Assembly: GCA_028752905.1 (NCBI GenBank)
Contig: JAQNBH010000009.1
Coordinates: 31,725,442-31,789,441 of the forward strand
Length of the DNA stretch: 64,000 bases
Direction: 5' to 3'
Origin: Cladorhizidae sp. MBARI D1340-BT2
Lineage: Eukaryota; Porifera; Demospongiae; Poecilosclerida; Cladorhizidae
The notes under the pieces are model-generated. The model saw only the letters and a program-made list of their open reading frames with translations. It was not told the origin of the DNA and ran no database searches. This document shows, piece after piece, positions 53,645 through 64,000 of this stretch. Within the stretch, counting starts at the first letter, position 1. Every line of letters begins with the position of its first letter. The translations under genes were made by a program, and so were the position numbers.

Positions 53645-53750
53645 CAGTGCAGGATCTGTGTGGTGGTGCAGGATGTGTGTGGTAGTGCAGGATGTGTGTG
53701 TGTGGTAGTGCAGGATGTGTGTGTGTGTGGTAGTGCAGGATGTGTGTGGA
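53645..53750. repeat. TGTGGTAGTGCAGGATGTG repeat
   Basis: Five imperfect copies with growing TG tracts. Confidence 0.9.
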
Positions 53751-53854
53751 GTGTAGGAAATGAGGTAGTTTGAATGACATCAGATAAATAAGCATTGTAA
53801 TGCTGTCTCAGCACTTAGGAGAGAAACATGATTAAATTAACAAATGCACTAACC

Positions 53855-56440
53855 TAATTACCATACAGTAGTCACACTATAATTACCATACAGTAGTCAC
53901 ACTATAATTACCATACAGTAGTCACACTATAATTACCATACAGTAGTCACACTATAATTACCATACAGTAGTCACACTATAATTACCATACAGTAGTCAC
54001 ACTATAATTACCATACAGTAGTCACACTATAATTACCATACAGTAGTCACACTATAATTACCATACAGTAGTCTACACTATAATTACCATACAGTAGTCA
54101 CACTATAATTACCATACAGTAGTCACACTATAATTACCATACAGTAGTCACACTATAATTACCATACAGTAGTCACACTATAATTACCATACAGTAGTCA
54201 CACTATAATTACCATACACTATAATTACCATACAGTAGTCACACTATAATTACCATACAGTAGTCTACACTATAATTACCATACAGTAGTCACACTATAA
54301 TTACCATACAGTAGTCACACTATAATTACCATACAGTAGTCTACACTATAATCACCATACAGTAGTCACACTATAATTACCATACACTATAATTACCATA
54401 CAGTAGTCTACACTATAATTACCATACAGTAGTCACACTATAATTACCATACAGTAGTCACACTATAATTACCATTCAGTAGTCTACACTATAATTACCA
54501 TACAGTAGTCACACTATAATTACCATACAGTAGTCTACACTATAATTACCATACAGTAGTCACACTATAATTACCATACAGTAGTCACACTATAATTACC
54601 ATACAGTAGTCTACACTATAATTACCATACAGTAGTCACACTATAATTACCATACAGTAGTCACACTATAATTACCATACAGTAGTCTACACTATAATTA
54701 CCATACAGTAGTCACACTATAATTACCATACAGTAGTCTACACTATAATTACCATACAGTAGTCACACTATAATTACCATACAGTAGTCACACTATAATT
54801 ACCATACAGTAGTCACACTATAATTACCATACAGTAGTCACACTATAATTACCATACAGTAGTCACACTATAATTACCATACAGTAGTCTATACTATAAT
54901 TACCATACAGTAGTCACACTATAATTACCATACAGTAGTCACACTATAATTACCATACAGTAGTCTATACTATAATTACCATACAGTAGTCACACTATAA
55001 TTACCATACAGTAGTCACACTATAATTACCATACAGTAGTCTACACTATAATTACCATACAGTAGTCACACTATAATTACCATACAGTAGTCACACTATA
55101 ATTACCATACAGTAGTCACACTATAATTACCATACAGTAGTCACACTATAATTACCATACACTATAATTACCATACAGTAGTCACACTATAATTACCATA
55201 CAGTAGTCTACACTATAATTACCATACAGTAGTCACACTATAATTACCATACAGTAGTCACACTATAATTACCATACAGTAGTCACACTATAATTACCAT
55301 ACAGTAGTCACACTATAATTACCATACAGTAGTCACACTATAATTACCATACAGTAGTCTACACTATAATCACCATACAGTAGTCACACTATAATCACCA
55401 TACAGTAGTCACACTATAATTACCATACAGTAGTCACACTATAATTACCATTCAGTAGTCTACACTATAATTACCATACAGTAGTCACACTATAATTACC
55501 ATACAGTAGTCTACACTATAATTACCATACAGTAGTCACACTATAATTACCATACAGTAGTCTACACTATAATTACCATACAGTAGTCACACTATAATTA
55601 CCATACAGTAGTCTACACTATAATTACCATACAGTAGTCACACTATAATTACCATACAGTAGTCACACTATAATTACCATACAGTAGTCTACACTATAAT
55701 CACCATACAGTAGTCACACTATAATTACCATACACTATAATTACCATACAGTAGTCTACACTATAATTACCATACAGTAGTCTACACTATAATTACCATA
55801 CAGTAGTCACACTATAATTACCATACAGTAGTCTACACTATAATTACCATACAGTAGTCACACTATAATTACCATACAGTAGTCTACACTATAATTACCA
55901 TACAGTAGTCACACTATAATTACCATACAGTAGTCACACTATAATTACCATACAGTAGTCTACACTATAATTACCATACAGTAGTCACACTATAATTACC
56001 ATACAGTAGTCACACTATAATTACCATACAGTAGTCACACTATAATTACCATACAGTAGTCTATACCATACAGTAGTCACACTATAATTACCATACAGTA
56101 GTCACACTATAATTACCATACAGTAGTCACACTATAATTACCATACAGTAGTCACACTATAATTACCATACAGTAGTCACACTATAATTACCATACAGTA
56201 GTCACACTATAATTACCATACAGTAGTCTATACTATAATTACCATACAGTAGTCACACTATAATTACCATACAGTAGTCACACTATAATTACCATACAGT
56301 AGTCACACTATAATTACCATACAGTAGTCACACTATAATTACCATACAGTAGTCACACTATAATTACCATACAGTAGTCACACTATAATTACCATACAGT
56401 AGTCACACTATCATACACTATAATTACCATACAGTATATT
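53855..56440. repeat. 25-bp minisatellite, about 100 copies
   Basis: The unit is CACTATAATTACCATACAGT plus AGTCA; variants have CTACACTATAA or drop CAGTAGTCA. Longest array but one in the window and very homogeneous. Confidence 0.98.
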
Positions 56441-56664
56441 ACAATAGACTATCATATACTACCATACATTATCATACACTACCATACACTCTTCTACACA
56501 TGCACTATCCTATAATTTGACAGAAAGAGAACACAAGTTTAAATTAGCAGCCAAGAAGCAGGAGTCCGTATGAAACAGCTAATACCCTGAGGAAAGATTG
56601 GTGAGATAACCAGAGAGCCCACACCAGCAGTAGCAAGGTTTGGCAAGGCATGTACAATACAGCC
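56441..56664. other. Unique sequence beside the 25-bp array
   Basis: Degenerate ACTATCATACACTACCATAC at the start, then a minus-strand open stretch ending SCFIRTPASWLLI that I could not match to SLC12 or any other family. Confidence 0.35.
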
Positions 56665-56667
56665 TAC

Positions 56668-56768
56668 ATTGTAAGTGATGATAAAGCTGAGGGTTCCAGG
56701 TTGTGATGATAAAGCTGAGGGTTCCAGGTTGTGATGATAAAGCTGAGGGTTCCTGGTTGTGTGAGGGT
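56668..56768. repeat. 28-bp tandem repeat, about 4 copies
   Basis: The unit is GATGATAAAGCTGAGGGTTC plus CAGGTTGT. Confidence 0.93.
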
Positions 56769-57153
56769 TGAGCTGTTCCAGGTTGTAAGCGATGACAAGA
56801 CACATTTTGTGTTCCTTATATGAAGGCATAACCATATATAGCCATGTGGGCATATAATCACAACTGTCAACAATGCAGATCACAACACTCTGTTAACCAC
56901 ATCTAAGGAATCCCACAGGCCAAGAACAATCTTAATTCCAATTACATAATGAGCAGCCATCATAAGCAACCCCCCAAAGAAAAGGGGAAGTTACCTTGGC
57001 ACACAACTCCTATATAATGGCCACAAATGCACTATTTTGTTACAATGCTGCAAGCTAATCTCCACAAAGCAAGCAAATTAGCTAGCTAGGGCAGTAACTC
57101 TTACAGAATAGGTCGGGAAAACTGAGATGCATTGAGAACAAGCTTCAGCAACA

Positions 57154-57696
57154 ATGACAGATTGTACCAAGCCAGTCCTATTTTGCAAGAAAATTGGTAT
57201 GGAGCTTTCAGGGAGTAGCGAATGTACTGTGAACAACTACAGCACAGCCAAGGATGGTGTGGAAACTGAACCATCTCCACTGACAAGTGGTCTCCCAGCA
57301 CTACAAGACATCAGCAGTTCGGCCAAAATTGCTGAGAGTGGAAATCAATGCAAGAAATGCTCACACTCAGCATCAGACTCGGCACAAGTTGGACACCAGC
57401 AACTACAAGCTCTGGAGAATGTTGTGGCTCCTGTCAAAAGATCATACAGTGAACCTCACGGATACAGACCCTTCTGTTCCCAGTTCGAAGAAGTTTCTCT
57501 CGCCCATCCTCAAACAGATGAGATCGTATCAGACACACATCATTCCTACCCCACCAGGAAAGGTTGGCTGCAGTCTCTCTTCCAGGAGAGCAGAGAAGGA
57601 GGAAGACCAAGCAAGTTGGTCAATGGAGCCATCACAAATAGGATGACCAGAACTTTATCGAGGGAGGGATGTGGAAGGGGTGGTCCCAATCACTGA
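57154..57696 (+). CDS. Hypothetical protein, 180 codons (uncertain)
   Basis: An open frame of 180 codons in sequence free of tandem repeats, with a reasonable start context (CAACAATGA). The predicted protein is hydrophilic, Ser/Lys/Glu-rich, with no signal peptide or membrane segment. It holds Cys pairs (QCKKC) and KRSYSEP, which fits the 14-3-3 pattern R-S-x-S-x-P. I recognise no family. A second frame (57287-57646) is also open, which weakens the case. It could be a single-exon gene, one exon of a longer plus-strand gene, or chance. Opposite in strand to the SLC12A9-like gene. Confidence 0.3.
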   Translation: MTDCTKPVLFCKKIGMELSGSSECTVNNYSTAKDGVETEPSPLTSGLPALQDISSSAKIAESGNQCKKCSHSASDSAQVGHQQLQALENVVAPVKRSYSEPHGYRPFCSQFEEVSLAHPQTDEIVSDTHHSYPTRKGWLQSLFQESREGGRPSKLVNGAITNRMTRTLSREGCGRGGPNH

Positions 57697-58370
57697 TACT
57701 CTTGACCGCTAAGCTCGTGTTGCATGGTAGGAAACATTGCTAACAGCTTTACCATGCACACACTACTGCAACCTAATCACTAATGGCCCTAATCACTAAT
57801 GCAATGCACATCAGTATTATTGTATGCCACCATTTTTGTATGCAACACCAGCATATCAAGTGTACAATCATTGCACCACATCTGAACAGTCACCACACTT
57901 CACTGTCTATACTATTTTGCCATTGCCCCTATCGTGTTCTTGCACATTGCGATACCAGCGAGGTGGGATGACGGAATTCACTATTAAAACAAAGCAAGAC
58001 AAAACAACACAGATCACATCCAAGATGAACTGGTTGAGGATGTGTGCTGTCCTATTAGATGGTTCTGTTGCAAGGAAAGCTACACAGGGGCTTCCCTTGT
58101 CACTATTTGAAGGTACTGCTGGCGTTGGGACTTCCTGTTAAGATGGCAAGGGAGGGCAGGATCACTAGATAGCACGCTGAATTGGTAGCTTTTGAGAGCC
58201 TCTATCATAGCTGACTGCAGGGTTAGTTCTATGTTGAGAATATATATCGCTGTCGGTCAAAGATGTTCAAACCCATTTTTCATTGTGCATACCGAAACAT
58301 CATAACCAAACATCAATATTTAACTTCTGCTACTCAAGCTCTTAGCTTGAAGAGGAGAGCCAACACACAA
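57697..58370. other. Unique sequence, no gene recognised
   Basis: Short tandem AATCACTAATG phrases at 57774-57802; otherwise no structure seen. Confidence 0.45.
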
Positions 58371-58374
58371 TCTC

Positions 58375-58665
58375 ACATGTCCCTGCATGGAACAGCTAAA
58401 CTAATGTGAGGAATGGATTGGGGGTAGAGCCCAGCACCAGTCATACATGTCCCGCATAACAGCTAAACTAATGTGAGCAATGGATTGGGGTGGGGGTAGA
58501 GCCCAGCACCAGTCATACATGTCCCTGCATGGAACAGCTAAACTAATGTGAGCAATGGATTAGGGGTGGAGCAATGGATTAGGGGTGGAGCCCAGCACCA
58601 GTCATACATGTCCCTGCATGGAACAGCTAAACTAATGTGAGGAATGGATTGGGGGTGGAGGCCAG
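58375..58665. repeat. About 68-bp tandem repeat, 4 copies
   Basis: Units share CATACATGTCCCTGCATGGA then ACAGCTAAACTAATGTGAGC and AATGGATTGGGGGT; one unit contains an internal duplication of GCAATGGATTAGGGGTGGA. Confidence 0.94.
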
Positions 58666-58674
58666 CAAGAAAAC

Positions 58675-58765
58675 TGTTTCATAAATAATAATGTTTCATA
58701 AATAATGTTTCATGTTTCATAAATAATAATAATAACAACAACAATAGCAACATTTTAGCAACATT
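58675..58765. repeat. AATAATAATGTTTCATA and AATAACAAC low-complexity tract
   Basis: Three copies of TGTTTCATAAATAAT followed by (AAT/AAC)n. Confidence 0.85.
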
Positions 58766-58990
58766 TTATTTATAATGCCAGCTTCCTTCAGATGTGAGAG
58801 GTGGTACATCACATGTTTCCCCAGCTGGCCAACCCACACAGTGTTTGTGCATCTCACCAATCACAACAGCAGCTGCTACATATCCAATACTGGGAGGTTG
58901 GCTCTGCTCTGATTAGAACAGATAAGAATAAGTACTTGGGACACCAAAATTGGTCATTTGAGTGGCCAAGAAGGAGGAGATCTATCTAGA
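58766..58990. other. Unique sequence, no gene recognised
   Basis: A minus-strand stretch with good splice-site look (TAATCAG acceptor near 58912, ATTG|GTGAGA donor near 58858) codes SIGYVAAAVVI, but it does not fit the missing SLC12 exon. Confidence 0.3.
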
Positions 58991-58991
58991 C

Positions 58992-61085
58992 CTCAGCATC
59001 TCTAAGTTCCATGTCTACAGGTAGAGACCTCAGCATCTCTAAGCTCCATGTCTACAGGTAGAGACCTCAGCATCTCTAAGCTCCATGTCTACAGGTAGAG
59101 ACCTCAGCATCTCTAAGCTCCATGTCTACAGGTAGAGACCTCAGCATCTCTAAGCTCCATGTCTACAGGTAGAGACCTCAGCATCTCTAAGCTCCATGTC
59201 TACAGGTAGAGACCTCAGCATCTCTAAGCTCCATATCTACAGGTAGAGACCTCAGCATCTCTAAGCTCCATGTCTACAGGTAGAGACCTCAACATCTCTA
59301 AGCTCCATGTCTACAGGTAGAGACCTCAGCATCTCTAAGCTCCATGTCTACAGGTAGAGACCTCAGCATCTCTAAGCTCCATGTCTCCAGGTAGAGACCT
59401 CAGCATCTCTAAGCTCCATGTCTACAGGTAGGGACCTCAGCATCTCTAAGCTCCATGTCTACAGGTAGAGATCTCAGCACCTCTAAGCTCCATGTCTACA
59501 GGTAGGGACCTCAGCATCTCTAAGCTCCATGTCTACAGGTAGAGACCTCAGCATCTCTAAGCTCCATGTCTACAGGTAGAGACCTCAGCATCTCTAAGCT
59601 CCATGTCTACAGGTAGAGACCTCAGCATCTCTAAGCTCCATGTCTACAGGTAGAGACCTCAGCATCTCTAAGCTCCATGTCTACAGAGCGACCTCAGCAT
59701 CTCTAAGCTCCATGTCTACAGGTAGGGACCTCAGCATCTCTAAGCTCAATGTCTACAGGTAGAGACCTCAGCACCTCTAAGCTCCATGTCTACAGGTAGA
59801 GACCTCAGCATCTCTAAGCTCCATGTCTACAGGTAGAGACCTCAACATCTCTAAGCTCCATGTCTACAGGTAGAGACCTCAGCATCTCTAAGCTCCATGT
59901 CTACAGGTAGAGACCTCAGCATCTCTAAGCTCCATGTCTACAGGTAGAGACCTCAGCATCTCTAAGCTCCATGTCTACAGGTAGAGACCTCAGCATCTCT
60001 AAGCTCCATGTCTACAGGTAGAGACCTCAGCATCTCTAAGCTCCATGTCTCCAGGTAGAGACCTCAGCATCTCTAAGCTCCATGTCTACAGGTAGGGACC
60101 TCAGCATCTCTAAGCTCCATGTCTACAGGTAGAGATCTCAGCACCTCTAAGCTCCATGTCTACAGGTAGGGACCTCAGCATCTCTAAGCTCCATGTCTAC
60201 AGGTAGAGACCTCAGCATCTCTAAGCTCCATGTCTACAGGTAGAGACCTCAGCATCTCTAAGCTCCATGTCTACAGGTAGAGACCTCAGCATCTCTAAGC
60301 TCCATGTCTACAGAGCGACCTCAGCATCTCTAAGCTCCATGTCTACAGGTAGGGACCTCAGCATCTCTAAGCTCCATGTCTACAGGTAGAGACCTCAGCA
60401 TCTCTAAGCTCCATGTCTACAGGTAGAGATCTCAGCATCTCTAAGCTCCATGTCTACAGGTAGGGACCTCAGCATCTCTAAGCTCCATGTCTACAGGTAG
60501 AGACCTCAGCATCTCTAAGCTCCATGTCTACAGGTAGAGACCTCAGCATCTCTAAGCTCCATGTCTACAGGTAGAGACCTCAGCACCTCTAAGCTCCATG
60601 TCTACAGGTAGGGACCTCAGCATCTCTAAGCTCCATGTCTACAGGTAGAGACCTCAGCATCTCTAAGCTCCATGTCTACAGGTAGAGACCTCAGCACCTC
60701 TAAGCTCCATGTCTACAGGTAGAGACCTCAACATCTCTAAGCTCCATGTCTACAGGTAGAGACCTCAGCATCTCTAAGCTCCATGTCTACAGGTAGAGAC
60801 CTCAGCATCTCTAAGCTCCATGTCTACAGGTAGAGACCTCAGCATCTCTAAGCTCCATGTCTACAGGTAGAGACCTCAGCATCTCTAAGCTCCATGTCTA
60901 CAGGTAGAGACCTCAGCATCTCTAAGCTCCATGTCTACAGGTAGAGACCTCAGCACCTCTAAGCTCCATGTCTACAGGTAGAGACCTCAGCACCTCTAGG
61001 CTACATGTGTACAGGTGACCTCAGCATCTCTAAGCTCCATGTCTACAGGTAGAGACCTCAGCACCTCTAGGCTACATGTGTATAG
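58992..61085. repeat. 37-bp minisatellite, about 56 copies
   Basis: The unit contains CTCTAAGCTCCATGTCTACA then GGTAGAGACCTCAGCAT. A multi-unit block is duplicated: the rare variant CTCCAGGTAGAG occurs at 59388 and 60050, and CAGAGCGACC at 59684 and 60311. Confidence 0.98.
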
Positions 61086-61720
61086 GTCGCTTCTATGCAT
61101 GGAATTGTCACACGTCCAGATGGTGGTTGTACTGTTTGGTTTATCTGAACTTCTCCAGCAAATATTTTAGATCTAATGCTCAATAAACAATTAAATTTAA
61201 AAAAACAGTGCACATGTGAACAAAAAGTTATTTTCTAATCTGAAAGTGCAAAGCTTGGGTTTTTTCTAGAAATATCGTTTAAAAAAAGTTTGTCTACACG
61301 ACTAAGACATGTCGAGTGACATGGCCTTCCTGACTCCACCTATTTCTAGGATCATTCCAGTAGCCACAATATGGGTGCTCAATATCTGCATACAACCTTT
61401 GGACTATTAAAAACTTTAATCCCATGTGATAAACTTTATCAGAGTTACATGCACACCGAGTCTGATACTAACTTCCTATTACTGAGAGCTGGGCAAAACC
61501 CCTAGTCCGCAAGACTATTAAGCCAACTATACACTACATGCTCAGCATTCCAATTGAGGTATCCAGGAAGCCAGTGAGCCTTGCTGGGTCAGCATGACAT
61601 GACATCAGTGCGTAGTGAGCACCCAAACAGACCTCAATTATGTGGAATAACAGTGAAAACAAAACAATAGAGTATGGGGAGTGAAGCTTGCCAGCACCCA
61701 CAATGAAATCATGCTCCAGC
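61086..61720. other. Unique sequence, no gene recognised
   Basis: AT-rich first half; nothing recognisable on either strand. Confidence 0.45.
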
Positions 61721-61724
61721 TTGG

Positions 61725-62230
61725 TTGTAGTGGCAGGTAATTATGATGCAGCTTGATAGTTGTGGCAGGTAACTCATGATGCAGCTTGATAGCTGTGGCA
61801 GGTCACTCATGATGCAGCTTGATAGCTGTGGCAGGTCACTCATGATGCAGCTTATATGCAGGTAACTCTTGATAGCTGTGGCAGGTAACTCATGATGCAG
61901 CTTGATAGCTGTGGCAGGTCACTCATGATGCAGCTTGATAGCTGTGGCAGGTCACTCATGATGCAGCTTGATAGCTCACTCATGATGCAGCTTATATGTA
62001 AGCTGTGGCAGGTAACTCATGATGCAGCTTGATAGATGTGGCAGGTAACTCATGATGCAGCTTATATGTAAGCTGTGGCAGGTAACTCATGATGCAGCTT
62101 GATAGATGTGGCAGGTAACTATGATGCAGCTTGATAGATGTGGCAGGTAACTATGATGCAGCTTGATAGATGTGGCAGGTAACTATGATGCAGCTTGATA
62201 GCTGTGGCAGGTAACTATGATGCAGCTTGA
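61725..62230. repeat. 33-bp minisatellite, about 16 copies
   Basis: The unit contains ATGATGCAGCTTGATAGCTG then TGGCAGGTAACTC; several truncated units contain TTATATGTAAGCTG. Confidence 0.96.
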
Positions 62231-62440
62231 ATCACACCAAATAACAAAAGTTACGAAAAGCCTGAAGGCAGAGGAGGCCAGTTTTTTTCTTCATAAGAGG
62301 ATTACAGAAGATCTGGAAACTATCCCTCTTTAGCACTTAGACTGTGAGGTAGGGGTGGTTGGGGCTAGTGGTCCCTAGATCTATCTCTAGCCTGGCCATA
62401 GCTGCGGTCATGATCCAAAGTTTTGTACCAGACTGTCACA
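62231..62440. other. Unique spacer between two arrays
   Basis: No gene recognised. Confidence 0.5.
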
Positions 62441-62444
62441 TCAA

Positions 62445-63045
62445 CTAGGCCCTGTAGCTTCAGACTATGCTGCAACTAGGCCCTGTAGCTTCAGAGTATG
62501 CTGCAACTAGGCCCTGTAGCTTCAGAGTATGCTGCAACTAGGCCCTGTAGCTTCAGAGTATGCTGCAACTAGGCCCTGTAGCTTCAGAGTATGTTGCAAC
62601 TAGGCCCTGTAGCTTCAGAGTATGCTGCAACTAGGCCCTGTGATTCAGAGTATGCTGCAACTAGGCCCTGTAGCTTCAGAGTATGCTACAACTAGGCCCT
62701 GTGGCTTCAGAGTATGTTGCAACTAGGCCCTGTAGCTTCAGAGTATGCTACAACTAGGCCCTGTAGCTTCAGAGTATGCTGCAACTAGGCCCTGTAGCTT
62801 CAGAGTATGCTGCAACTAGGCCCTGTAGCTTCAGAGTATGCTGCAACTAGGCTCTGTAGCTTCAGAGTATGTTGCAACTAGGCCCTGTAGCTTCAGAGTA
62901 AGCTGCAACTAGGTCCTGTAGATTCAGAGTATGCTTTAGAGTATGTTGCAACTAGGCCCTGTAGCCTCAGAGTATGCTGCAACTAGGCTCTGTAGCTTCA
63001 GAGTATGCTGCAACTAGGCCCTGTAGCTTCAGAGTATGCTGTACC
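62445..63045. repeat. 31-bp minisatellite, about 19 copies
   Basis: The unit contains GCAACTAGGCCCTGTAGCTT then CAGAGTATGCT. Confidence 0.97.
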
Positions 63046-63656
63046 ACTGAATGGTAATATACTAACAAAAAACTCCCAAGAGTGGGACCATTGGAGGATT
63101 GCCTTACCTCATAAATTCCCCACAACTTAGATCTGCCTTGCTGATTCTGGCTGCAGCTTATTTTGCCAATAAGGTGTAAAAACTCACTACATCTACAGTT
63201 AATTTGGGGGATAATTGATTTTGGCATACAAAGTTCTAATGGGGAAATCCAGCCTACATAAATCTCATGTTCTCAGGAAGCCTAAAGCACAGAGAGTGGA
63301 TGGGTTGCGGGCCATCCAGATAATGCTTCACGGTGTGACACAATGTTGAGTGCCAATTTAATGAGTTTTTGGTTGTCTGACACTAACACTCGTGTGGATT
63401 GCCTGCGGACTATGGGACAGGTGGGCAGTATGAAACAACACTTCAGAAAAGAGGTAATAATGAATGATGAAGTATTAGCCAAATTCGTGGCAGAAGGGCA
63501 GAGAGAGACCCTATTGCTCAGCAGACACGTGACCGACGAACATCCACCGGGGACATATGAACATAATAATGATGCATAAATGTTATGATGATAGTCCATA
63601 CCAGCAGTCAGCTAAAATAGGATTCTCAATAAACTCTCAGTTGACATAATAACATT
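63046..63656. other. Unique sequence with weak ORFs on both strands
   Basis: A 78-codon plus-strand frame (63343-63579, containing LSRHVTDEHPPGTYEHNND) and overlapping minus-strand frames; no family recognised. A minus-strand 44-nt stretch with CTGCAG acceptor (near 63162) and GAG|GTAAGG donor (near 63107) looks exon-like but matches nothing I know. Confidence 0.35.
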
Positions 63657-63797
63657 AAAATCACCTTCTCAATAATCAATTTTTATTTACTCGATGTTTC
63701 GACTAGATGCTCTAGTCTTCATCTGATGAAGACTAGAGCATCTAGTCGAAACATCGAGTGAATAAAAATTGAAGTTGATTATTGAGAAGGTGATTTT
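63657..63797. mobile_element. Near-perfect 141-bp fold-back element
   Basis: Arms 63657-63723 and 63725-63797 are inverted copies; the right arm has an extra CTTCA-like insert (TGAAG at 63770). The centre is CTTCATC-T-GATGAAG. Each arm ends AAAATCACCTTCTCAATAAT. The best preserved member of the family also seen at 9055-9268 and 48624-48699. Confidence 0.95.
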
Positions 63798-63831
63798 AAA
63801 TAATAGGATTGTATGGCACATAACTGATTAA

Positions 63832-64000
63832 GGGGGGAAGAGTGCCGAGCAGGTCTGGAAAGTGTGATTTGCGGTTAGGACTTTGGAGCTCCACAGATTC
63901 TGCACACTTCACTGTATGAACTTGACATATAGCTCAAATGTTAGATCTCTCTGTGTGCTCTCTCTTTTGGTATTAAAAAAAAGAGTTGCAAGGTATGAAT
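63832..64000 (+). mobile_element. Partial second copy of the RT element's terminal inverted repeat
   Basis: Begins with GGGGGGAAGAGTGCCGA; from 63886 it aligns to the left repeat at 40078-40190: ACTTGACATATAGCTCAAAT, then AGATCTCTCTGTGTGCTCTC. It is diverged and runs off the right end of the window. Confidence 0.75.

Noticed and set aside
56539..56883. Possible upstream SLC12 exon on the minus strand (ATAGVGSLVISPIF)
   Set aside because: Hydrophobic and near the expected place, but it lacks the ATNG / GGG-YF motifs, has no phase-1 donor at the right position and partly overlaps the 28-bp repeat.
58858..58912. Splice-flanked stretch coding SIGYVAAAVVI as the missing exon
   Set aside because: The donor phase would fit exon A, but the residues do not match any part of SLC12 TM1-TM2.
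1..64000. tRNA, rRNA or bacterial-type promoters and terminators
   Set aside because: I looked for tRNA-like cloverleaf boxes and rRNA phrases and saw none; the window is eukaryotic intronic and repeat DNA.

Overview
The window is animal (metazoan) nuclear DNA with small exons, canonical GT-AG introns, minisatellites and DNA transposons. There are no bacterial operons, tRNA or rRNA genes or CRISPR arrays that I can see. The mix of a SLC12A9-type transporter, PIF/Harbinger remnants and an invertebrate-type reverse-transcriptase family points to a non-vertebrate animal. A sponge or similar basal marine invertebrate is plausible, but that is inference from texture only.

One host gene dominates. 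A minus-strand gene for a SLC12A9-like cation-chloride cotransporter runs through most of the window. I could place 22 exons (about 2.0 kb coding) between 52033 and 2962. Splice phases are consistent from exon to exon, and the exons follow the family order from TM2/TM3 to the C-terminal domain. The 5' end (about 110 residues, TM1 and TM2) was not found and may lie to the right of the window. The 3' end runs off the left edge.

Roughly half the window is tandem repeat. About 40 arrays with unrelated units (15 to 69 bp) sit in the introns and to the right of the gene. Several start within 0 to 60 bp of a splice site, and some carry copies of the splice-site sequence itself (clearest at exon G, 35540-36190).

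Mobile elements: a 5.9 kb element at 40003-45894 has about 0.35-0.39 kb inverted terminal repeats. It encloses a decayed ORF with a Cys-rich N-terminus, a reverse transcriptase (YADD) and a conserved C-terminal domain. A PIF/Harbinger element (41091-42903) is nested inside that ORF at TTAA. Also present are two copies of a CAGGG-ended MITE with 5-bp target duplications, a 0.73 kb fold-back element (17019-17748), and a family of short fold-backs with a CTGATGAAG...GAAAC core.

The region right of 52.1 kb is mostly minisatellite plus sequence of unknown content, with one moderate ORF (57154-57696) of unknown function.
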